A stretch of 64,000 bases of DNA. Source: Lytechinus pictus. Taxonomy: Eukaryota > Echinodermata > Echinoidea > Temnopleuroida > Toxopneustidae. The stretch covers positions 11,017,001 to 11,081,000 of the forward strand of contig NC_087253.1 in the NCBI RefSeq assembly GCF_037042905.1. Reading direction: 5' to 3'. The position numbers were made by a program, and so were the translations under genes. Numbering within the stretch: the stretch's first letter is position 1; each line of letters begins with the position of its first letter. The notes below the pieces were generated by a model that worked only from the letters and a program-made list of their open reading frames with translations, did no database searches and was not told the DNA's origin. Below, piece by piece: positions 33,190 through 43,300 of this stretch.

Positions 33190-34030
33190 GCATAAGAAGA
33201 TCTCAGTTGCAAAAGGGGTAGGTCCATTTTTCATCAAATTTGATTTTTTTTGTCTCAATGTATAGATTTTAGTAGCTCTATAAGATGATATTAAAGAAAA
33301 GTTGAAATTTCCATTAAAAAATTTACAAAAATGGCAGAGAAAAATCACTTTTTTTTCAAAAGGGGTTAGGTCCATTTCAGTTTGGTTACAAAAAGGGTTA
33401 GGTCCACAAAGATTTTTTTGGGTAAAGAATGTAAAAAAATATATGAAGACAGGTAGATTTCTTTTATGCCCAATTTTATGTTGACATGGTAGGGTATATC
33501 AATGAAAATTTAGTTTCGCATGAGAATATTGCAATATCGGAGAATAAAAAAAAGATTTTCTTGGAGTGGACCTAACCCCTTTTGCAACCAAACTCTTCTG
33601 AAGAACTCATTTGTCAAAGGGGTTAGGTCCATGTATCACAAATCTTATTGTTTTCTGTCTCAAAATTAACCTTTAGATTTTTAGTCGCTCTGATGATACA
33701 ACAAAAATGAAATTCACATTAAAGCGTGAATAAAAGTGGCACGAAAATCACTTTTTTTATTAAAAAGAGATTGGATTAATTTCAGTTTGCTTGTAAAAGG
33801 GGTTAGGTCCACAATGATATATTTGTTTAAATATATAGAAAAAAATTGAAGACAGGTAGATTTCTTTTATACCCAATTTATATTCACATGATAGGGTATA
33901 GTATATCATGACAATTAAGTTTTTCATAAGAATATTGCAATAAGTGAGAATTAAAAAAAAAACATGATTTTTCTCAGAATGGTCCAAAGTAGACCTTACC
34001 CCTTTTGCAACCAATTCCTCTTCATATAGA
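33190..34030. repeat. Dimer of the 'CAAAAGGGGTTAGGTCCA' repeat, copy 2
   Basis: Same two-unit order as 18,530-19,310, with the same end 'taccccttttgcaacc..ctcttcatat'. Confidence 0.8.
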
Positions 34031-34159
34031 AATAGTATAGAAATTGCTTGTTGCCTATAATATACATGATTGGCAGCAATGGTTGAAACTCCATGTTAAA
34101 GTAGCCTAAGAACCCGCTATATAAGAACACACAAAAAAAATTAGGCATTCAATACAATA

Positions 34160-35490
34160 CAGTGCGTATTAAAAAAAACGGGACAGATTTGAAGTCTATA
34201 AAATTTTTGTTTCAAATTATGATCTCTATATTTTGGTGTCAATAGGTGCTCTCAGGTCTTATCCTTAAAATGCCATTAAAATAATTTAGTTTATTCATGC
34301 TTGAGCGAACACAGAATGTTTTTGTCTGGGGTTAAAAAGAAGGCTTGCACCAAAATGGCATAAAATGATGAATAAATTATGATGGTCGGACTTCTTGCTA
34401 ATCAGCAGGCTTCCTCTTAAACTTTTCATTATCTTTGCCATAATTTTCGAATTATGCGGTCAAAATATCATTTTCAATTCTACTTATTTGCTTGAATAGT
34501 TCTGCTGTTGTTCTTTTTTAATATGTTCTCTTTTAGCTTTGAATATTCCTTCTTTAGGCAAGAACATTTTTTTTTCAAAACCGAAGTATGGGAGAGCGTG
34601 TATTTTTTTCTTCAAATCCTTTCATTGTGTGCTATAAAAGGTTATGGTGCCTTTGAACAGCCTGCATACCGATGGGTGGGGGCTCGGGGTGCTCCTCCCC
34701 CATGCAAAAAAAAAGAAAGAAATCATGACCAAGAAACAAAAAGTGGAAAGGAAAATAACAAAATCACAAAATTTGATATTTTAATAAAAAAGTGGAAATT
34801 TTTGCTTGCTCGCTTCACAACTTTTTAATACAATTTACCCGATCTGCCATATCTTGCTCCTTCAAAATTGACTCAATACACCATTGCCATTGAAAGACAT
34901 GAATCCTTTCCTGTTTGTCCTGTCAGGCTCATAATTAAACTTGGTGAAGGATTCAATAACCAAGTGAAAATAGGATTCATATGTCTTAGGTAACATAACA
35001 TAATTTGTTTCACATAATAAAAGGATTTTGATAATTACAAATTCTCCCAATTGATAATGCAAATCTTCTTACTTGGGTTGATAAAAAGTCTTCTTTTCTT
35101 ACTGATGAAGGAAAATTCAAAGGTAAAAGAAGTATGAATGAAAAACAAAATAATTCAGGTAAATAAATATATTTGTAAATGAGATTTGACAGCTTAATTA
35201 AAAAATTATGGCAAAGATAATGAAAGATTAAGAGGAAGTCTGCTGATTATAGCCCGGAAAAATCTAATCATCAAATTTCTCATTTCTGCCATTTTGGCGC
35301 AAGCCTCTTTCTGAACCCCCGAAAAAAACGTCCCGTGTTCGCTCAAGCATGAACAAAATTTATTTTTTTAAATGGCATTTCAAAGATGAGATCTCAGAGC
35401 ATCTATTAATATCAAAATATAGATATAATAATTTGAAACATTTTTTTTTATAGACTTTTCAAAACTGTCCCGTTTTTTTAATACGCACTG
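34160..35490. mobile_element. Tc1/mariner-type MITE, 'CAGTGCGTATTAAAAAAA' ends
   Basis: The ends 'cagtgcgtattaaaaaaaacggg' and 'cccgtttttttaatacgcactg' are flanked by TA on both sides. Arms of about 300 bp pair imperfectly ('cttgctaatcagcaggcttcctctt' with 'aagaggaagtctgctgattat'). 1,331 bp, with no transposase ORF visible in any frame. Confidence 0.85.
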
Positions 35491-36749
35491 TATAGGCCTA
35501 CGTGTAAATGACACAAAACAAAGATGGGGGTAATCCCGTTAACTGCATGGTTCTTCCTTTTCCCTAGCTTCTCTTCCCTCCTTCTTTTTCTCTTCTCTTA
35601 TCTTAGGCCTTTCCTCCCTATTTTCCATGCTTTTGAAAATTCTGGGGATTCGATAGAAACCCCAACCTCAAAATCATAAATATTAACACTGACATTTGCT
35701 GGAACAGCTGGATCAGAGTTTTAATTTTGCTTTATTAGAAATAACTTTTCTTTCAATCCCGTAGGTTTCAAGGGAAAGAATACTATTTGAAGCCTTTGTG
35801 TCAATGACAGTGGTATAGTTTGAAAGTAAATAACCCATAAAATACAATTTCGATAAAAACAATAACTATCCAGTTTCAAATGTTCAAGAGCCTTAATTGG
35901 CTCTTGAACATTTTGAATTGTCCTTACAAATATGCTTGAGATCTATTTTAAATTTTACACATGTTCTCCAGCATCAACTCATTTAAACACGGATTAGATT
36001 CTTTTTGGTCAAGCATACATTTTGAAATCGTCTGACATCCACGCCCGCATTGTACTTGTTAGACTTTTAATTATGCATCAATTGTTTATGACCGGGAGAT
36101 CTACAGGACTACCTACCCTCCCATAGATGATGATGATGATGACGATGATGATAGTATACAAATAGACAAAATGCAATACTAGTATTTGGCATTTAGCACA
36201 GTACCATCGTAGAGGGCGACAATTAAACTGTTTAACCGAAACAATCAGAATAGCGCTAGCCGAGAGAGGTAGAATTTTTGCCCCGAAAGCAGGTAAGATA
36301 TCTTGTAATTTTGAGGATACCTTGCACGATTCTAAATTTCTAGTCATTCATTACGATGCGGAAATCATATTTGGTTACACTGATACCCAATATTTGTTTA
36401 TTATTTACATGAATAATGAAATATGTTGGCATATTCCGCTACAACTCGCGTTTCTGTCGCACTAGCTCGCAGTTATTAACGGCAGTTATGAAGCCATCGC
36501 CGACCGTCTCTTACCCGAGCACTCTGGCGGTGCCGGTACCTCGCTCCCGGTCACGCAGTCGCGTTAGTCGCACTTCGTTTCATAGCAACATGATGCTAAT
36601 GAATTAAAGATCAATTATTATCTGTGTTATGACATTTGCGAGAATATTATTGTGGAATTATTTGTGTGTAGATGAAAATGTGTGTCAGAAATTTGAGCTG
36701 AGTCATGATAAATGAGATTTTAAATATTGTTCAACTTCAATGTTCAAGT
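35491..36749. other. Anonymous intergenic DNA with a short hairpin
   Basis: A perfect stem, 'aatgttcaagagcc' against 'ggctcttgaacatt' (about 35,878-35,913), turns on 'ttaatt'. A short (GAT)n tract lies near 36,127-36,152. No gene was recognised. Confidence 0.5.
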
Positions 36750-36753
36750 TTAA

Positions 36754-37336
36754 AGGAGAATGAAACCCTTGAAACCAGCTGAATCCATATCAAAGAGAAA
36801 AATCAAAGGAACACATTGTTGAAAGTTTGAGGAAGATTGAATGAATAATAAGAAAGTTATGAGCATTTGAATATTGAGATCACTAGTGCCATGTAGATCC
36901 TCCCATCGGCAATGCCACCAAGATCTGTGATATCACACACGTACAACTCCCTCATTACTTTAGTACTTATTTCACTTATATTCTCACTTTTATAGAGTCT
37001 ATCACAAGGTGAGGTGTTCTCTTTATGAGATGACAAGTACAGAGGTTTCACAACATTATATCATTGATGAATCGTTTGTCATATGATTAGAATGAGCAAA
37101 AAGAAATGTTTTGGGGTATATTTTCAGTGTCCAAATGGGAGAGTTGTACGTGTGTGACATCACAGATCTTGGTCGCATTGCCAATGGGAGGATCTCCATA
37201 GCATTAGTGATCTCGACATTCAAATGCTCATAACTCTTTTATTGCTAGTCCTATTTTACTCAAACTTTTGTTGATCTTATTTTTTTATTTTTCTGCTTTC
37301 ACAAAAGCTAACTTGCTCCAAGAGTTTCATTCTCCT
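36754..37336. mobile_element. TTAA-flanked MITE, 'AGGAGAATGAAACC' family
   Basis: TTAA at 36,750-36,753 and 37,337-37,340. The ends are aggagaatgaaac and gtttcattctcct. Long arms pair through 'gtgatatcacacacgtacaactccc' and 'gggagagttgtacgtgtgtgacatcac'. Non-coding. Confidence 0.88.
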
Positions 37337-37574
37337 TTAATTATTTTTTTTTATTGACAAATTCATTGACAAGTCAAAAGTAAAAAAAAAAAAAAAAAGA
37401 GCCAGAAAGACAGATTCTTCAAGTCTTTTCCAAAAACGAGTTTCTGAACCATTGTAACTTGGGCGAGGGGAGGGGGGGGGGGGTGTCGTGCTGCGCCGCT
37501 GGTTGCACGTGCACAAATTAGATCCGAGTAGGCCTAGCCTGTTCCATCTTGATGATAAAAGGACTAACTTGTTA

Positions 37575-37827
37575 GAGGTCATAGTATGAAATTCAGGAAA
37601 TACAGATGTAGATTACAGACACGTCAATATGCTTTTACAGCTAGAAGCATTGATAACTGGAATGCTTTGCCTGAAGAAGCAGTTTCTGCTACTAGTGTAA
37701 ATGCATTTAAATCTGCAAACGAGAGGCACTGGAAATCCCATCCATTAATATATTCACCATACCAGACTCCAGAGTCAGAGACAACCCTACGTGATTTACA
37801 CAGTAGTGCTATCATTACTGTGTAAAT
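37575..37827 (+). pseudogene. Non-LTR retrotransposon RT C-terminal fragment
   Basis: The translation FTARSIDNWNALPEEAVSATSVNAFKSANERHW is the characteristic last segment of CR1/RTE-like ORF2 proteins (R-x-x-x-WN-x-LP..V-x-A-x-S-x-N-x-FK). It starts just after a poly-A/poly-G tract and is heavily 5'-truncated. It is a dead copy. Confidence 0.75.
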
Positions 37828-39220
37828 CATTGTTAAATTATTTTAAGAAATAGAAAAAACCAACATGCCTTGAACGAAACTGGCAGTACATGTACTACCA
37901 GCTTTGTTTGTAAACAGATGGTATACCAAAGACTCTCACAATGGAATGTGTTAACAATAAAAGCCATTGAGACAATGCCTATACTATAGTTGGCCTCTTT
38001 GTTTCCCTACCTGTAATTGGCTTTGGAAATCTTTTTTTTTTGCCTTTTATTTCTCCCATTTGCGCTGTTACAAAAGTGTGCCCTGTAGTAAAATAGTCTT
38101 GCCCTACACAAATTTGATGCTTGCATGTATTGATATGAAGATGGTGATCTTGTTGAGTTTAATCTGTTTCTAGATGGAGATGTATGATTTTGAAATTGAC
38201 TTGTCCTTTTTTGTCATTGCAGATTCAGATACATGTACATGTATACTTCTCAGCGGAGTTCTAGTGCCATCACACAGTAGGCCTACTACATCTACAATGA
38301 GGATTATTATGTAGCATTGTTATCAAGGCTTTGAGAGGTCGCAGCTTCATGTGATGAGCAGAAGTAATCGGATAGATAGTAACATGCATTGATCACCAAA
38401 ACCCAGATATTAACAAGGTATTTCATATACAGGGCTTGATATTAGCAGTGGCCCAGGGCAACCAAAGATGAGAGTAGGGCCACTTAAATTCCACACTTGG
38501 TGGCCCGGTTGGGCTCCCAAAGTTTTGATAAATTGTAATGTTTTCTATTGTTTTAGGGCCACCAAAATATGAAATTAATGACAGAACGATCGGGCTACCA
38601 AGAAAAAATGTTAGTGTGGAGCCTTGTCATATGATTCAGTTTGCTGGTATAATACATCTATTGTTATTGCGGACTTTGATTTTTTCCTGTTGTCAGGCTT
38701 TATATGGAATGAATGAAATATGAAAAAGTTTAATCTCCCTAAAGCCCAGCACACAAAATATGATACGATTGCATTATTATTACTTTTTTTATGAGGCCGC
38801 CATCAATTTCAAGCTTAACCCAGAGCTTCCAAGTCTCCCGGATCCTGCGGGAGAATACTGGATTTCGATCCAATCTCCCGTTCTCCCGACCCCATGCCAA
38901 AATCTCCCGGATAATTGTGATTTTTAGCTGTTAAATTGTAAAATTCATAAAAACGACTGTTTTACGAGTCTAGCATGTTCAACTCCCTTTACACCCACGT
39001 GGAAACTCCTTATCACATTTTCATTTTACCCAGTTACTTTTACCAGTTTTTGTATAATCGTACATTGATTTCCAATGTAAATGAAGATAATTTTACCGAA
39101 CGACTGGTGAATTAGTCTAACAAGCAATTTTTTTTTCTGGTTCTGCAATGTGCGTGAGGGAAACACTTCAGCGGCACTCCATGCACATGCCCCCCGACGC
39201 GCCCCGGTGCGGCACTGCCT
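37828..39220. other. Anonymous intergenic DNA with a 'CTCCCGGAT' repeat
   Basis: 38,825-38,925 has 'tctcccggatcctgcgggagaatac' and repeated 'atctcccg' blocks, similar in style to the start of the 46,068 element. The remainder was not recognised. Confidence 0.4.
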
Positions 39221-39225
39221 GGGGA

Positions 39226-39372
39226 GCGTTTCATCAATATTTTCATCCGACAAGTTGTCAGATCTGACATCTTTCCATGATTTTGATTGGCAGAGAGGCA
39301 CTGTTCCTATGGTAACTGTCGGATAAAATGGGACTTGTCGGATAAAACGTCCGACAAGTCCTTTCATGAAAC
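39226..39372. mobile_element. 'GTTTCATC..CCGACAA' MITE, copy 2
   Basis: 'gagcgtttcatcaatattttcatccgacaagt' pairs with 'cgtccgacaagtcctttcatgaaac'. The inner block 'tgattttgattggcagagaggcac' is shared with 20,110-20,225. Confidence 0.75.
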
Positions 39373-39895
39373 AAAATGTATTTGAAGTGCATTATTAGAA
39401 CTGAAACTTATCTCTACACCAGGAAAAATTAACTTAACAAAAAAAGCAACAAGAAATATTTATAAAAAGTAGAAGGGCCTGTACAAGTACACTGATATTT
39501 CACTCTCTCAGCTCATATGCACTTGATCGACTTCCATCGAGGATTCGGGCTAAATTCCGCCCGCCACTTCCGGGGACCAACCAACGTAGTATTTCGATGA
39601 AGAGCACTCCGTCGATTCACCGGTTGTCCCTACCGTACACGCGCGCCTATGGGGATTGTGAACTGTAGGAAAAATCGTATAAAATTACACTTTTTGATAT
39701 TTCTACGAAGACGAAGTTATATAGAAAATGAAGAATATTACAATCAGACCATATCCCTAGAAAATTGCTTCAAGAAATGTCATTATGAAGAGGAAATGGA
39801 CAAAAATTTGTGAAGAAAAATCACGAAAAAGGAAATCGCATCATGAATATTCATATCATGGGCGGTCCCACATTTGCATGTTATAGCGAGTTTTC
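39373..39895. other. Anonymous intergenic DNA
   Basis: Nothing recognised. Confidence 0.4.
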
Positions 39896-40824
39896 CATTA
39901 TTTAATAAATAATGGCATTATTTAATAAATAATGGTTATTTGTATATAAATAATGATTATTTGTATATAATGGCAAACTGTAAAAATTGTTTATAAATAA
40001 TGATTAATGGGATATTGAAACAAAATTATTATTTATAAATAATGAAGTAGATATTTCATTATTTAACAAATAATCTTTATTTATAAATAATGGAAAACTC
40101 GAACATTAAATAATGATTATTTATAAATAATGAGAATAATGGTGCACTCGAAAAAATTATTTATAAATAATGAAGTAGACGTTTTCATTATTTAACAAAT
40201 AATCATTATTTATAAATAATGGAAAACTCAACAAATTATTTATAAATAATGAAAAACAAATAATCATTATTTATAAATAATGAAAAACAAATAATCATTA
40301 TTTGTAAATAATGAAAAACAAATAATCATTATTTATAAATAATGAAAAACCAATTATCATTATTTATAAATAATGAAAAACAAATAATCATTATTTATAA
40401 ATAATGAAAAACAAATAATCATTATTTGTAAATAATGAAAAACAAATAATCATTATTTATAAATAATGAAAAACAAATAATCATTATTTATAAATAATGA
40501 AAAACAAATAATCATTATTTGTAAATAATGAAAAACAAATAATCATTATTTATAAATAATGAAAAACAAATAATCATTATTTATAAATAATGAAAAACAA
40601 ATAATCATTATTTATAAATAATGGAATGTCGAACTATCATTATTTACAAATAATGAAGTATTACTTGGAATTATATATAAATAATTAGAAATGATATTTT
40701 ATATAATAGTAGTTATTTACAAATAAAATGTAAATTATATATAAATAATAGTTATTATTTAATAAATAATGATTATATAACAAATAATTGTTCTATATAA
40801 TATTGGTACATTCGGCGCCTCATA
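39896..40824. mobile_element. AT-rich foldback element, partial copy 2 (inverted)
   Basis: 39,980-40,824 is the reverse complement of 31,084 to about 31,925. It has the same spacer order (gggatattgaaac, gaagtagatatttc, aactcgaac, gaagtagacgttttc), then an array of about 13 palindrome units against about 8 in copy 1, then the arm ending 'ggtacattcggcgcctcata'. The other terminal arm is missing, replaced by short aataaataatgg units at 39,896-39,980. Confidence 0.88.
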
Positions 40825-41580
40825 GAAAATGACATGGATTTCACTTTAACTGTGGAACGTCCTTAACAATAATAAGAAATTGGGGATCTTTGTTACTTTT
40901 TCCTCTTTAAGAAATGATTTGTAAAAGTGGGTCTGGAAAGGAAGAAATTACAACAATGCGGGGGGAAAGCACAAGGGCTCCAACAGCAAACTCGGAGTGG
41001 GGGTGGGTGCAAGAATGAATGAATTAAGAATGACACGAAAATAGTCAACCACAAAACAATAAAGGAATCAATACAAATATGTGACGGAAATGAAAAGGTG
41101 CAACAATAATGATAATGATGAGGTAATTTTATAATAAAGAATAACAATATTTATAATAGTGATAATTATGATTATGATAATAAGGTTAATAATAATAATA
41201 ATAACAATGGTAATAATAATAAAAAATAAGAATAATCATTGTTATAGGAAATAATAAAAGAATAATAATAGTAAAGCGAAATTATCATAATAATAAGTAA
41301 AACTAAATGACAGTAAGAAAAAAAGAACAATAATAATGATGATAATAATTATGACAATAATACCAAACGTTATGAGTCTACAGCGATTTTATTTGAAGGA
41401 ATTACGTGAAATACAAGAAACGGAATGGATGGAAGGGGCATATTTTCAATGATAAAGAATATCTATACTAATGATATCATTATTTTGATAATAATAACAA
41501 CAATAATAATGATAATAATGATAATATAATATTACCAATAATGATGATGATGATGGCAATAATACAGGGACCGCGGAACG
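40825..41580. other. Anonymous DNA with (AAT)n low complexity
   Basis: aataataat/gataat tracts at 41,100-41,360 and 41,470-41,560. No gene. Confidence 0.6.
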
Positions 41581-41708
41581 GTTTTCAAAATGGGGGGGGG
41601 GGGCTGACCATGCAAAAAAAAATCATAATCCTATGGTCACATTTTTACGTTTATGTTTTGGAAAAAGGTGGGGGCTAAAGTCCCCCCCCCTTCGCGGCCC
41701 CTGTAATA

Positions 41709-41820
41709 TCCAAAGGTGCTTTTTCCTTGTCACATTGCATTGGGAAACTCCCCCCCCCCCAGCTTCCGCAACCATACCCAAAGGTGTTTTTTTCCTTGTC
41801 ACATTGCATCGGGACAGTGT
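41709..41820. repeat. Two-copy tandem repeat 'CCAAAGGTG..CACATTGCAT'
   Basis: 'ccaaaggtgctttttccttgtcacattgcattggga' (41,709) recurs as 'ccaaaggtgtttttttccttgtcacattgcatcggga' (about 41,779). It leads into the hairpin repeat below. Confidence 0.8.
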
Positions 41821-41856
41821 CCCCATCCCCTTGTTGAACGAGCACGATTTTATGTT

Positions 41857-42130
41857 GTGAGGGGACGGTATCACGAGTATAATATACTGTTGGAGCTATC
41901 CCCACTGCGTGCCAAACGAACTGTGTATCCCATAGCGTGGGGACTGGATCACGAGTACCGGTATACTATACTGTTGAAACTGTCCCCACTGCGTGCAAAG
42001 TGAACCGTGTATCCCATAGCGTGGGGACTGGATCACGAGTATACTATACTGTTGAAACTGTCCCCACCGCCGTGAAAATCAAGCTTGATTTCCCGTTGAG
42101 TGGGGACTGTATCACGAGTATATAATAGGG
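41857..42130. repeat. ~80 bp tandem repeat with a hairpin in every unit
   Basis: Units start at 41,857, 41,937, 42,021 and 42,100 (80, 84 and 79 bp, then partial). Each has 'gtggggactg(g/t)atcacgagtat', 'actatactgttgaaactgtccccac' and 'gtgtatcccatagc'. GTGGGGAC and GTCCCCAC in one unit can form an 8-bp stem. A lone relative ('ggggactatatcacgattatg') is at 42,289-42,309. Confidence 0.88.
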
Positions 42131-42769
42131 AGAGAACCCTAGTGTTTATGTACAATAATGTGTTTCATTTGTGTGTGTTATCATTTTGCCACAGAGTTGT
42201 GCGAGAGTTGGAGACTGTGTTCTGGAGAAAGGAAGTGATTTTCATGCGTTCTGGTAGGTGTGATTCTAATAATCCCCACTTTTGGATTTGGGGACTATAT
42301 CACGATTATGCCCTGACTTTTAGGAATAATTTTATTGACAATCCTGAAGAACAGAAGCAAAGTGGAGATTTTTTTGCCTACTTTTACTTGGGTAGATCGG
42401 ATTCGAACATTTTCTCTTTCGTGAGTGAGCTAGCCTGGCGCTGGCTGGCTGTGCGTGCGTGCTTGCTACAAAAAGGCAATTTTCACAGGAATCCCTCGGC
42501 CCTCTTTACAGGGCCAGGCAATCTCATCTTCCACTACTGCAGCCCTTTCCCCCTCTGGACAATAAAGGTATTTTCATGTTGAATGCATTCTTTTATGAAT
42601 CATTTTAATATGTTCTACTGTATTGCCTGAAGCTTGAACTTATTTTTTAGTCAATGACAATTCATGATAATATAATGTGCATTTAGATTTAATCTAGACT
42701 ATGTGCCAAAAGTTTTGATGGTTTACTTAAGACAGCTGTCGGATACTATCAAATGTTGTTTCTTAATGA

Positions 42770-43147
42770 GTTTTGCTACCCAAAACTCCCGTCCGTGGGA
42801 CATTTCGCCGCGCGCTCCCTCACAAAATCATACCTCCGCGAAATCTTCTGGATTCTATCATCCCAATGTTGGCAGCTCTGTTAACCGCTCACGATGGCGG
42901 TCTCCTGCATTCATTAGTTAATGTTTTTTGTTGAATTATTAAATAGTGAAGTATATGCTCATACCATTTTTTTTATGTATTCATACATTATGGATTATTT
43001 TGTGTATTGCAAACAATGTAAATACTTTTGATAATGTATTATTGTGAATGCAGAAATAAAAATAAAACAAACCACAATGTATTATCCGATTTTCCATTTG
43101 CATATCAGTGCAATCGCATCACATTGTTATTCTTGTTTTGATTTCAG
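42770..43147 (+). promoter_or_regulatory. Possible promoter / 5' non-coding region of LRRC56
   Basis: A locally GC- and CpG-rich stretch (42,785-42,905, with 'ttcgccgcgcgctccctc') precedes the first coding exon. The coding exon begins after a good acceptor (tttgatttcag, 43,147), so a non-coding first exon upstream is implied. Its position is not resolved. Confidence 0.35.
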
Positions 43148-43180
43148 TGATAGCAAGTGAAGTAGGATCAGGCCTGTACC

Positions 43181-43300
43181 ATGGCCAAGGCGGGGGTGCG
43201 GATCAGAGATTATGGAGGGGTTCAGGTTAATCCTGAACCCATTGTTATAGAGGAACCTCAAGATACATTCCTAGAGGACTACATATCACCAACAAAACTG
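43181..43300 (+). CDS. LRRC56: LRRC56 coding exon 1
   Basis: ATG at 43,181 is the first in-frame Met after the acceptor at 43,147. Donor CTG|GTTAGT. Encodes residues 1-40. Confidence 0.88.

Noticed and set aside
42100-42582. 160-residue ORF
   Set aside because: It begins inside the hairpin minisatellite, and the remainder has no recognisable motif or conserved composition.
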